The notes under the pieces: model-generated | Told to the model about the DNA's origin: nothing | Seen by the model: the letters and a program-made list of their open reading frames with translations, nothing else | The model's database searches: none | DNA from: DATAMF01 sp964472565 | GTDB lineage: Bacteria; Chloroflexota; Anaerolineae; Aggregatilineales; Aggregatilineaceae | Direction of reading: 5' to 3' | Assembly (NCBI GenBank): GCA_964472565.1 | Contig: CAYYNB010000036.1 | Location: 1 to 42,660, forward strand | Length of the DNA stretch: 42,660 bases | Position numbers and translations under genes: made by a program | Shown here: piece by piece, positions 31,493-38,379 of the stretch | Layout of the letters: each line of letters begins with the position of its first letter | Position numbering within the stretch: position 1 is the stretch's first letter

Positions 31493-31996
31493 ATGTGGAT
31501 GGCCTTAGCATTAATCTTGCTGTTTTTGATCATCCCCCTCATCACTTTGATCCACGAAGCCGGACACGCACTGGCCGGTTTAGCGGTTGGTGCAAGGCAT
31601 GTCACGATTCAGCTTGGCGGTCAGACAGAACCCGTCTGGTCCAGAAATTGGGGGCGCGTTCGCCTTAGCCTCATGAGCTGGGCACCCCTCTGGGTTGGAT
31701 TCGCCAAGATGGATGATGTGCCCTCCATGACCCCGCGCCAACGCGCGCTGGTGTCTCTCGCGGGGCCAGTCACATCGCTGATACTGGTGATTTTGCTCTC
31801 TATAACAGCCTTTCTCACCCGGCAAGACTCCTCAGGTCTGGTCCGGGCACTGGTGCAGCAGGCTGATTTGGTTGCATTTCTCCAGTTGCTGACGACGGCG
31901 ATCCCGATACGTTATCCCCGCTGGATGGGAGCCTATGCCGGGCACAGCAGTGATATGCGGCGCGCGATCCAGGTGCTGCGGGAAAACAAACTATAA
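31493..31996 (+). CDS. Small M50-type membrane metalloprotease homolog
   Basis: 167 residues. The first helix carries the zinc motif HEAGH (LITLIHEAGHALAG). The C-terminal part TTAIPIRYPRWMGAYAGHSSDMRRA resembles the (N)PxxxxP...SDG region of compact site-2 proteases, with Asp as possible third ligand. It lacks PDZ or CBS domains. Other hydrophobic segments are at about 80-110. GGGAG lies eight bases before the ATG. Substrate unknown; it may be a single-gene unit, divergent from the propeller gene. Confidence 0.75.
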   Translation: MWMALALILLFLIIPLITLIHEAGHALAGLAVGARHVTIQLGGQTEPVWSRNWGRVRLSLMSWAPLWVGFAKMDDVPSMTPRQRALVSLAGPVTSLILVILLSITAFLTRQDSSGLVRALVQQADLVAFLQLLTTAIPIRYPRWMGAYAGHSSDMRRAIQVLRENKL

Positions 31997-32020
31997 ACGG
32001 CATGGGGATGCCATGCCGTT
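31996..32020. terminator. Bidirectional terminator hairpin
   Basis: AACGGCATGG (31996-32005) and CCATGCCGTT (32011-32020) form a perfect 10-bp stem with a 5-base loop between two convergent genes. Its left arm begins in the stop codon of the protease gene. T-tracts are weak on both sides. Confidence 0.6.
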
Positions 32021-32046
32021 CCTGACCATACGAAAATTCAGGCTGA

Positions 32047-33600
32047 TTACTGTTTGGTCAGCAGATCATAATGCAGAAAATAGTTCGGCTCAAGCTGAAT
32101 GCCGCCGATGCCGTCCCACGCGACGATCTGCATGGTTTCCTGCCAGAGCGGTGCAATATCGAATTTTTCCAGGAGCAGCGCCGCTGCCTGCTGGTAGAGC
32201 GGCCCCGCCACTGCCGGATCAGACTCGATCATGGCCGCGTCCAGAAGCTGGTCGATTTCCGCTGAGGCGTACTTGCCATTCGCCGGGATGGGTTGGCTGG
32301 AATGGGCCAACGGGTATAGATACGCTGCCGGATGCGGAACAAGCGGTGTCCAGGCGAACATGGCAATCTGGCGTTCGCCCGCTTCCAACGAGGAAGTAAA
32401 GGTAGTAGTATTTGAGTTCCAACTGACCCCGCAGGCAATGTAATCGCTCGGTTCAAAACTGCCCCGGCGCAGTTCACCCGCCGCCGCGACATACAAATCG
32501 CCATACAGGTATAAGGATGTCTCGATGGCAAAATTCAGACGAACCGCCGCGCTCCCCGTGCGGTAAGCCGCAGAACGCAAAATTTCGTTCGCCTCGTCCA
32601 GCGCTGAGCCTTCCGGCCAGATCGGGTGGTAGGCTTCAGAGAACAGATCGGGAACCATGCTGGTCAGCGGCGCGGCGTAGCCATGCAGCGTGTTATCCAC
32701 GACACGCTGACGATTGAGCAGCAGCGTGAGCGCCTCGCGCACCAATGGATCATCGGCGGGTTCGAGGTCATGATTCATGTAGAGGTAAAAAACGCGCGTG
32801 CTGGGGATAGAGGTAACGTTCAGCCCTTCTTCCCCTGTGACTTCCAGCAGATCGTCCAAAAACAGGGCACGCCACGCAATATCTACGTCGTGTTTTTCCA
32901 GCGCGGCGCGGAGTTCCTGCGATCCCATATACTGTTTCAGGATAATGGTGGGGGTCGCGGGCTGCGGCTCGTAGGCAGGATTCGCCTGCAAAACGATTTC
33001 GCCGCCGACATCATAACGTTCCAGCAGATAGGGGCCGTTGCCGATCACACCATTTTCAGCAAACTGCTGGGGTGTGGGGCTGGCGACCAACGTGGGATGC
33101 TGGGGGAAATAGGGCGGCAGCGCCAGCAGGCCCAGGAAATAGGGCAGCGGGCGCTTGAGTTGAAACACGAGTTGATCCTCATCATTCACACTCACGCGCT
33201 CGACATAAGGCGTCACGGCAGACGCCGCGTCCTCTTCGAGCGCGATCACCCGGTTAATCGAATCTACGAAAGTCTGCGCTGTAATGGGCGTACCATCACT
33301 AAACGCAGCGTCCGCACGCAGCGTAAAGGTGTAGGTGATCTGATCCTCACTGACGGTGTAACCGGCGGCCAGCGCTGTTTCATAGTCCAGGGTGCCGGGG
33401 GTCTGGCGCATCAACCCGACATACAAATGCTGTAACACTTCCCAGGCAGCAAAATCATACGCCTGCCCGACATCCAGACTGGTGGGCAGATCGGTGGTTC
33501 CAATCATAATCACGCTGCTGTCCTGGGCTATGGCGGGGGCAGAAAGCGGCAGCAGCACCAGGATCAGGACACACGAAACTAGTCTCCAACGAAGGGACAT
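32047..33600 (-). CDS. Extracellular solute-binding protein, family 5 (oligopeptide type)
   Basis: 517 residues. A signal peptide (about 1-30, ending APAIAQ) has no lipobox Cys. The mature protein matches periplasmic binding proteins of the Opp/Dpp type: SLDVGQAYDFAAWEVLQHLYVGL, YTFTLRADAAFSDGTPITAQTFVDSI, GNGPYLLERYDVGGEIVLQANPAY, FYLYMNHD and DPLVREALTLLLNRQ. It should bind peptides or similar ligands for an ABC importer, but no permease or ATPase gene is adjacent. The ATG with GGAG eight bases upstream was chosen over a TTG five codons earlier. Confidence 0.88.
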   Translation of the reverse strand: MSLRWRLVSCVLILVLLPLSAPAIAQDSSVIMIGTTDLPTSLDVGQAYDFAAWEVLQHLYVGLMRQTPGTLDYETALAAGYTVSEDQITYTFTLRADAAFSDGTPITAQTFVDSINRVIALEEDAASAVTPYVERVSVNDEDQLVFQLKRPLPYFLGLLALPPYFPQHPTLVASPTPQQFAENGVIGNGPYLLERYDVGGEIVLQANPAYEPQPATPTIILKQYMGSQELRAALEKHDVDIAWRALFLDDLLEVTGEEGLNVTSIPSTRVFYLYMNHDLEPADDPLVREALTLLLNRQRVVDNTLHGYAAPLTSMVPDLFSEAYHPIWPEGSALDEANEILRSAAYRTGSAAVRLNFAIETSLYLYGDLYVAAAGELRRGSFEPSDYIACGVSWNSNTTTFTSSLEAGERQIAMFAWTPLVPHPAAYLYPLAHSSQPIPANGKYASAEIDQLLDAAMIESDPAVAGPLYQQAAALLLEKFDIAPLWQETMQIVAWDGIGGIQLEPNYFLHYDLLTKQ

Positions 33601-33630
33601 ACGAAAATTCTCCAACCATAAAATATAGGC

Positions 33631-33670
33631 TGCACGTTTATACGTGCAAAAAGGGTGAGCTTGTCACCCT
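33631..33670 (-). promoter_or_regulatory. Two leader hairpins before the solute-binding protein
   Basis: On the minus strand AGGGTGA/TCACCCT (33664-33670, 33652-33658) is followed by a short T-run, and TGCACG/CGTGCA (33643-33648, 33631-33636) lies further down. The first hairpin plus T-run looks like an attenuator or weak terminator in front of the binding-protein gene. No peptide leader was found. Confidence 0.35.
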
Positions 33671-33714
33671 AGCTTACCCCACGTTTTGTTCGCTTACAAT
33701 CATTTGGAAGAAGC

Positions 33715-33743
33715 AAAAAAGGTCCGCACAGTATATGCGGACC
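33715..33743 (-). terminator. Rho-independent terminator of the VIT1-like gene
   Basis: GGTCCGCA and TGCGGACC (33721-33728, 33736-33743) form a perfect 8-bp stem with a 7-base loop. On the minus strand TTTTTT follows (33715-33720). Confidence 0.85.
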
Positions 33744-33757
33744 CGCTGGCATATCGT

Positions 33758-34489
33758 TTACGAAGCAGGTACTTTCAGCAGCAGCCCGACGAGATACCCG
33801 GCTAAGGCGCTCACCGTCCCGATAATCGCCATCTCAACTCCGCTCCGGCCCGGATGCCCGACGGTGACACGCGCTTTATAGGCCCCGACGCCAAACAACA
33901 CGAACGCGGCAAATAAGATCGAAATCCAGATGCCGCTCGTCACGGGCAGCAGGGCAAACGGCAGCAGCGGCACGAGCGATCCAACCACCGCCGAGAGGCC
34001 CACAACTACCGCCGCGCGCAGCGCCTCGCGGCGATTGATAGGAGCCAGGTGATGCTCTTCGACCATCATCACCGCAACCCAAATATCCGGATTCGCGGTG
34101 ATGGTATCGACAATATCATCCAATAATTCGCCTTCAAAACCTTTTTCATGATAAATCTGATAAACTTCCTGGCGCTCTAATTCAGGTACGGTATCAATAT
34201 GGCGGTATTCGCGCTTGCGTTCACTTTCATAAAAATCCGAATCGGCCAGCGTCGAGGTGTAGGCAACAGCGCCCATCGAAATCGACTCCGCAATGGTCGC
34301 GGCCAGCCCTGCTACCAGGACAATCCGCGTGTCATGCGTCGCCGCTGCGACACCGAGGATAACTCCCAGGACATTCACTAAACCGTCCTGCCCCCCAAGT
34401 ATAATGTCCGACAATCCTGACGCCCGGCGGTGCGGATCATGCCGGGTATGATAATGGTGCGTATCGATATCTACCACTTTGGTTAACAC
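33758..34489 (-). CDS. VIT1/CCC1-family iron/manganese transporter
   Basis: 243 residues with about five membrane helices. Typical features are the N-terminal SDIILGGQDGLVNVLGVILGVAAA helix, AESISMGAVAYTST, and a charged cytoplasmic loop (ERKREYRHIDTVPELERQEVYQIYHEKGFEG ... MMVEEHHLAP) with Glu residues that bind metal in this family. These carriers move Fe2+ or Mn2+ out of the cytoplasm. The start is GTG, nine bases after GGGAG. The promoter carries a palindrome over its -10 box, so metal-responsive repression is likely, though the regulator is not encoded here. Confidence 0.87.
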   Translation of the reverse strand: MLTKVVDIDTHHYHTRHDPHRRASGLSDIILGGQDGLVNVLGVILGVAAATHDTRIVLVAGLAATIAESISMGAVAYTSTLADSDFYESERKREYRHIDTVPELERQEVYQIYHEKGFEGELLDDIVDTITANPDIWVAVMMVEEHHLAPINRREALRAAVVVGLSAVVGSLVPLLPFALLPVTSGIWISILFAAFVLFGVGAYKARVTVGHPGRSGVEMAIIGTVSALAGYLVGLLLKVPAS

Positions 34490-34515
34490 GGTATCGATCT
34501 CCCATCTGCATTGTC

Positions 34516-34554
34516 TAGTAGTTTAATTATAAACTACTATCACTTCGATGCCAA
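34516..34554 (-). promoter_or_regulatory. Promoter with overlapping palindromic operator
   Basis: On the minus strand TTGGCA (34549-34554) and TATAAT (34526-34531) are exactly 17 bp apart. The -10 box sits in the centre of a perfect palindrome: TAGTAGTTT (34516-34524), 6-base centre, AAACTACTA (34531-34539). A dimeric repressor bound there would block RNA polymerase. The leader to the GTG is about 30 bases. Confidence 0.7.
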
Positions 34555-34591
34555 TACTTTTAGAAAATCTGATAGAAATCGACCCGGAAGC

Positions 34592-34623
34592 AAAAAATAC
34601 CGCCAGAAGTGGACTCCTGGCGG
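34592..34623 (-). terminator. Rho-independent terminator of the flotillin operon
   Basis: CCGCCAG (34600-34606) and CTGGCGG (34617-34623) form the outer stem, which can extend inward to about 10 pairs. On the minus strand TATTTTTT follows. Confidence 0.8.
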
Positions 34624-34648
34624 CAGGTAGGGGAAAAGAGTGGTGAGT

Positions 34649-36010
34649 TTACTGGGGCACGGTGGACGGCTTTTCGGGGTCGTCCGTTCTGGTCGTCAGG
34701 CCGGGCAGATCATTGAGCGCCTGCGTGAGATTTAGCCCGGTCAGCGCTTCGACGGTGGCCGGAATCTGGGCGAGAATGCTGGTCACATCGGCGCTGATTT
34801 TGGAAGCGCCTGTGTTCGGCCCATCGCCGTTGCTGATCACCACAATTCGATCCGTCTGAGCCAGCGGCAGTGCAATGGCTTCGGCCACCTTCGGCAAGGC
34901 TTCGATCAACTGCTGGATTAATGCAGCCTGATTGTATTCCTTCCAGGCGGCGGCTTTGGCGCGCATTGATTCGGCCTCGGCCAAACCACGCGCTTTGATC
35001 GCATCGGCTTCCGCTTCACCTTTCGCCCGGATCGCAGCAGCCTCACCAGCAGCCCGTGCTTCGATCTCGTACCGCTGGGCGTTCGCTAATTTCTCGATTT
35101 CAAACTGGCGCGCTTCGGCGGGCTTACGAACCGTCGCTTCGAGTTCGCGTTCACGGCGCAGTGCTTCCTGTTCCTGCACCTGAATCTGCTTCTGCCGCTC
35201 AATGACTTCGATCTGGACCTGTTCGCCGCGCACCGTCTGGTTGGTGATGTTTTCTTGCAGCGTCCCGGCCAGATTCGCCTCCGCGCGTTTACGGGAGACT
35301 TCCTGATCATAAGCGGCTTTTTGCAGTTCAAAGTCGCGCTTGGCTTCGGCTTCACGCGTCAGGGCGCTTTGTTCGGCAACGGTTGCATCGCGCTTCACTT
35401 CGGCAATACGTGGGCGGCCTAATGCTTCCAGGTAGCCTTCTTTATCGCGCACATCCTTGATCACGAAGGTGTCAATGCCGAGACCCATATTCGCGAGGTC
35501 ACTGGCCGACACTTCCTGCACGCGCTGGGCGAACACATCACGCTCGCGGTAGATTTCTTCCACCGACAGCGTACCGATGATCCCACGCAGATGTCCGGCC
35601 AGGGTTTCGTGCGCGACGTTGAGAATTTCCAGGCGCGTCTTGGACAGAAAACGTTCGGCTGCCGTACGAATGGACACGTCATCACTGGCAATTTTGGTCT
35701 GGGCCACGCCTTCCAACGTAATCGCCACGCCCTGCTTGGTATACACATTGTCGGTGGTGACTTCAATCGTCATCAGTTCCAACGACAGAATATCGACGCG
35801 TTCGAACACGGGCCAGATAAAGGCGCGCCCGCCTTTGACAATGCGGTAGGGTTCGATCTCACCTGTTTCAGGATTACGGCGTTTGCGGCCCGAAATAACC
35901 AACACCTCATTGGGGCCAACCTTGCGGATGCGTGACGCCCAGGCAGACGCCAGCGTAATAATGATGAGAACAAGCAGCAGAATGATCACACCACCGGCGG
36001 CTGGATTCAT
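34649..36010 (-). CDS. Flotillin-family membrane scaffold protein
   Basis: 453 residues. An N-terminal membrane helix (about 7-25) is followed by the SPFH/band-7 domain (about 28-200, VGPNEVLVISGRKRR; EGVAQTKIASDD), then a long Ala/Glu-rich coiled-coil region (about 200-375, EALRRERELEATVRKPAEARQFEIEK; AEADAIKARGLAEAESMRAKAA). Flotillins gather in membrane microdomains and help organise membrane complexes. It is co-transcribed with an NfeD-like gene 19 bp upstream, as in the YuaF-YuaG pair of Bacillus. AAAGGA lies eight bases before the ATG. Confidence 0.92.
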   Translation of the reverse strand: MNPAAGGVIILLLVLIIITLASAWASRIRKVGPNEVLVISGRKRRNPETGEIEPYRIVKGGRAFIWPVFERVDILSLELMTIEVTTDNVYTKQGVAITLEGVAQTKIASDDVSIRTAAERFLSKTRLEILNVAHETLAGHLRGIIGTLSVEEIYRERDVFAQRVQEVSASDLANMGLGIDTFVIKDVRDKEGYLEALGRPRIAEVKRDATVAEQSALTREAEAKRDFELQKAAYDQEVSRKRAEANLAGTLQENITNQTVRGEQVQIEVIERQKQIQVQEQEALRRERELEATVRKPAEARQFEIEKLANAQRYEIEARAAGEAAAIRAKGEAEADAIKARGLAEAESMRAKAAAWKEYNQAALIQQLIEALPKVAEAIALPLAQTDRIVVISNGDGPNTGASKISADVTSILAQIPATVEALTGLNLTQALNDLPGLTTRTDDPEKPSTVPQ

Positions 36011-36029
36011 AAGAAATTATCCTTTCTAA

Positions 36030-36623
36030 TTAAGCAATCGCGCTGACATACGCCACGCCGCCCACAATGCGCTCGATGCGCACGGGTGTGCCGCGTGAAA
36101 GAGACTGGTCGTGTTCGGTGGAACGGGCAGAATAGGTGATGCGACTGCCCTCAGCGATAAAGGCAATCTGCCCCAGGCCGTTCACCGGGATCGGCGTAAT
36201 GATTTCGGCCACCGTGCCGATCAGCTTCGCCTGCCGGACTTCGCTGCTCACGGTGGGTGACAGCAGATAGACCCAGGCTAACTGCGCGACCAGGCCCATG
36301 CCCAACCCGCCGAGCAGCGCACTGATCAAACTCACCGCCGAACCCGCATCAAACAAGGTAACTGAAATCAGGCCAAATGCACCAAAGGCCGAGATAAAAC
36401 TGGCAATCGCGAGCAGGCTGATCCCGGTCACATCACTCGCGTTATCAATGTCATGATCGAGGCTAAAATCCAGGTCCAGATTGCCTAAGGCATCTTCGAT
36501 GCCCTGGAAAAACAAGAGAAAGATGGAATACACCAGACCGATGAAGAGGGCAGCCGCATAGAGAAGATTGAGAATACTGCCATCGAAAATGTCCTGAACT
36601 ATACCCGCCATGAGGGGGATCAT
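36030..36623 (-). CDS. NfeD-like membrane protein, short form
   Basis: 197 residues. Four hydrophobic segments (about 18-40, 68-88 and 90-125) lead to a C-terminal OB-fold domain (about 140-197, AKLIGTVAEIITPIPVNGLGQIAFI ... GTPVRIERIVGGVAYVSAI). It has no ClpP-like protease domain, so it matches short NfeD proteins such as YuaF that pair with a flotillin. AAGGGAG precedes the ATG by about eight bases. The promoter is TTGCCC-17-TATAAT. Confidence 0.8.
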   Translation of the reverse strand: MIPLMAGIVQDIFDGSILNLLYAAALFIGLVYSIFLLFFQGIEDALGNLDLDFSLDHDIDNASDVTGISLLAIASFISAFGAFGLISVTLFDAGSAVSLISALLGGLGMGLVAQLAWVYLLSPTVSSEVRQAKLIGTVAEIITPIPVNGLGQIAFIAEGSRITYSARSTEHDQSLSRGTPVRIERIVGGVAYVSAIA

Positions 36624-36657
36624 ATCCGGTCTCCCTTTCTGTTCACCCTATATTTTC

Positions 36658-36686
36658 ATTATAGAATCCCTGGTTGCAGAGGGCAA
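36658..36686 (-). promoter_or_regulatory. Promoter of the NfeD/flotillin operon
   Basis: On the minus strand TTGCCC (36681-36686) and TATAAT (36658-36663) are 17 bp apart; the start would be near 36651, about 28 bases before the ATG. Confidence 0.65.
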
Positions 36687-36694
36687 ACGTATTC

Positions 36695-36733
36695 GCTGAC
36701 AACGTGCTGACAATCATTCACGAAAGCTGACAA
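36695..36733 (+). repeat. Three phased GCTGACAA repeats between divergent promoters
   Basis: GCTGACAA occurs at 36695, 36706 and 36726. The steps are 11 and 20 bp, so all three lie on about the same face of the helix. They begin nine bases upstream of the -35 box of the NfeD promoter and end 20 bases before the TATAAT of the opposite unit. This is the layout of a shared regulator-binding region. Confidence 0.5.
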
Positions 36734-36753
36734 TGCTTTGTTTCATTTTCAGG

Positions 36754-36759
36754 TATAAT
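36754..36759 (+). promoter_or_regulatory. -10 box of the small protein/prepilin peptidase unit
   Basis: A perfect TATAAT within GGTATAATGGCGC, 20 bases before the small gene. The nearest -35-like CTGACA (36727-36732) is 21 bp away, too far for a standard promoter, so an activator may be needed. Confidence 0.5.
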
Positions 36760-36779
36760 GGCGCTCAGGAGCGTGCAAG

Positions 36780-36950
36780 ATGAGTCGTCGTACCAGCGGA
36801 ACATTTCTGCTTGTTGTCGTGGCTGTGATCATTGTGGTGGTTGTCCTGGGAAGTGCGTGGAGCCTGCTGCCGCAGCCGCCGATCTCACCCACGCCGACTG
36901 CGCCACATATGCTGGACCGGCCCGAAGGGCTGCCCCGCATTCAGCAATAA
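36780..36950 (+). CDS. Small single-pass membrane protein (56 residues)
   Basis: A short basic N-terminus (MSRRTSG) precedes a hydrophobic helix rich in Val and Ile (TFLLVVVAVIIVVVVLGSAW) and a proline-rich tail ending LPRIQQ. GGAG lies about seven bases before the ATG. It has its own -10 box and lies 23 bp before a prepilin peptidase gene. The basic leader ending in Gly before a hydrophobic helix recalls a prepilin, but the usual Glu at position five is absent. Coding status is supported by promoter, ribosome site and composition, not by a known family. Confidence 0.6.
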   Translation: MSRRTSGTFLLVVVAVIIVVVVLGSAWSLLPQPPISPTPTAPHMLDRPEGLPRIQQ

Positions 36951-36973
36951 TAATTTAAAAAGAAGGTCAAACC

Positions 36974-37774
36974 ATGGACATTGTGTTTGCTTTGATTGCC
37001 GGGATCATCGGTGTGCTGGTTGGCGGTGTGATTAATGTCCTGGCGGACGATCTGCCCGAACGCGCCAAAGTCCGACCACCGCATTATCCCGACGGGACAC
37101 CGCGCCCACGCACCGCCTGGCTGGGGATCATGGCCTTTCTGACCGGCCAGCGCCACAGCCCCGCCGCAGACAGTGACACGAAATTAAGCTGGCGTCACCC
37201 CATTGTGGAAATTGGCACCGGGCTGGCGATGATCCTGATGGTCACAGCCTTTCGGGACGAGTCGAACTGGCTGGTGTGGAGCATCTACGTTGCCATCCTG
37301 ATCCTGATCACCATCATCGACATCGAACACCGCTTAATTCTGTTTGCGGTCATCATCCCGGCCTGCATCTTTGCTGTGCTGGTTGCGCTGGTCACGCCGG
37401 AAGAGGGTAAAAGTTTCGGCAATTATCTGATCGGCGGCGGGGTGGGTTTTGCGCTGTTCTTTTTGATGTTTCTTGGTGGCGTGGGTTTTTCACAGGCCAC
37501 CAACGCGGGTGAGATCGCCTTCGGCTTTGGCGATGTGATGCTGGCAACCCTGAGCGGGTTGATCCTCGGCTGGCGGGCGTTTATCTTCGCGTCGCTGATC
37601 ACGGTATTCGCGGGGGCACTCGGCGCGATGCTCTACCTGACCGCGCGATCCCTGATGCGCCGCCGCTACCGCCTGTTTACCCCCCTGCCCTATGGCCCTT
37701 ATATTGTGATCGGCACGCTGATCATGCTGCTGTTCCGCGACGAGGTGGCGCAGTTGTTGGGCGCGACTCCATAG
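36974..37774 (+). CDS. Prepilin peptidase (A24 family), lacking the N-methylase region
   Basis: 266 residues with about seven membrane helices. The two catalytic Asp are Asp116 (IIDIEHRLI) and Asp187 (FGFGDVML, the GxGD motif). LSWRHPIVEIGTG matches the conserved segment after the cytoplasmic domain. The four-Cys zinc site of the bifunctional PilD N-terminus is missing; instead there is a polar stretch (about 28-70). It should cut type IV pilin-like leader peptides. No pilin gene is recognised apart from the doubtful small protein before it. Confidence 0.85.
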   Translation: MDIVFALIAGIIGVLVGGVINVLADDLPERAKVRPPHYPDGTPRPRTAWLGIMAFLTGQRHSPAADSDTKLSWRHPIVEIGTGLAMILMVTAFRDESNWLVWSIYVAILILITIIDIEHRLILFAVIIPACIFAVLVALVTPEEGKSFGNYLIGGGVGFALFFLMFLGGVGFSQATNAGEIAFGFGDVMLATLSGLILGWRAFIFASLITVFAGALGAMLYLTARSLMRRRYRLFTPLPYGPYIVIGTLIMLLFRDEVAQLLGATP

Positions 37775-37792
37775 GACCATCCCAGCGGCACA

Positions 37793-37823
37793 AAAACGGA
37801 TCGCTGCGTGAGCGATCCGTTTT
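37793..37823. terminator. Strong bidirectional terminator
   Basis: AAAACGGATCGCT (37793-37805) and AGCGATCCGTTTT (37811-37823) form a perfect 13-bp stem with a 5-base loop and A/T-rich ends on both sides. It separates convergent prepilin peptidase and ferredoxin genes. Confidence 0.88.
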
Positions 37824-37842
37824 GTTTTCAAGCCACGATCAA

Positions 37843-38193
37843 TTACGGTTTGGAGTCGTAGCCCGGCCCCTTTTGGAAGAAATCATAATTCGGCTGAATA
37901 TCCTGGGTGAGGTCCACCACCTCGCCGCCTGCCGATGCATAACGCGCCCCCTCACGGAACGGGATCCGCTCTTGACCAGCCGTCATTTCATAGGCAGCGG
38001 GCACTTCATCTTCGACAAAAATCGCCTCGAACGGGCATTCCGGCACACATGCGCCGCAGTCGATACAGGTATCGGGATCAATAAAGTACCAGGGCCATTC
38101 GTTTTCCGGGAAACCGGGCACAATGCAGTCCACCGGGCAGACTTCCACGCAAGCCCCATCGCGCAGACAGATACTGGTAATAATGTGCGTCAT
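37843..38193 (-). CDS. Ferredoxin, 7Fe type, copy 1
   Basis: 116 residues. First motif: Cys9, Cys15, Cys19-Pro and Cys23 (CLRDGACVEVCPVDC). Second motif: CIDCGACVPECP. The spacing fits a ferredoxin with one [3Fe-4S] and one [4Fe-4S] cluster, in which Cys23 matches the free Cys24 of Azotobacter ferredoxin I. Between the motifs is a Trp-containing segment (ENEWPWYFIDPD), and a long C-terminal extension ends VVDLTQDIQPNYDFFQKGPGYDSKP. It carries electrons between oxidoreductases; partners are unknown. GAGGAG lies nine bases before the ATG. A close paralog follows upstream. Confidence 0.88.
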   Translation of the reverse strand: MTHIITSICLRDGACVEVCPVDCIVPGFPENEWPWYFIDPDTCIDCGACVPECPFEAIFVEDEVPAAYEMTAGQERIPFREGARYASAGGEVVDLTQDIQPNYDFFQKGPGYDSKP

Positions 38194-38230
38194 GTGCTCT
38201 GACTCCTCAAAAAATGGGAAACCCAATCCA

Positions 38231-38260
38231 CTGACAGGGGATATTATAGATTCCTGTCAG
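38231..38260 (-). promoter_or_regulatory. -10 box inside a dyad before ferredoxin copy 1
   Basis: CTGACAGG (38231-38238) and CCTGTCAG (38253-38260) are perfect inverted repeats with a 14-bp centre that holds TATAAT (minus strand, 38243-38248). A standard -35 box is not evident. The dyad could be an operator for a redox- or iron-responsive regulator; in RNA it would be cut by the start point, so DNA binding is more likely. Confidence 0.5.
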
Positions 38261-38331
38261 ATTATTCATTCCAAATGATAGCACAATTTGCACGGTGGAA
38301 AAAATCAGGGGCACATGTGACAGAAATAAAT

Positions 38332-38355
38332 ATAGGGAGCCGCACGGCTCCCTAT
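38332..38355 (-). terminator. Terminator of ferredoxin copy 2
   Basis: ATAGGGAGCC (38332-38341) and GGCTCCCTAT (38346-38355) form a perfect 10-bp stem with a 4-base loop. On the minus strand ATTTATTT follows. Confidence 0.8.
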
Positions 38356-38379
38356 GGTGATTATTCCAGTACAGCGATG

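Noticed and set aside
32626..33435. Plus-strand open frame of 269 codons opposite the solute-binding protein
   Set aside because: Shadow frame; no ribosome site and no recognisable domain.
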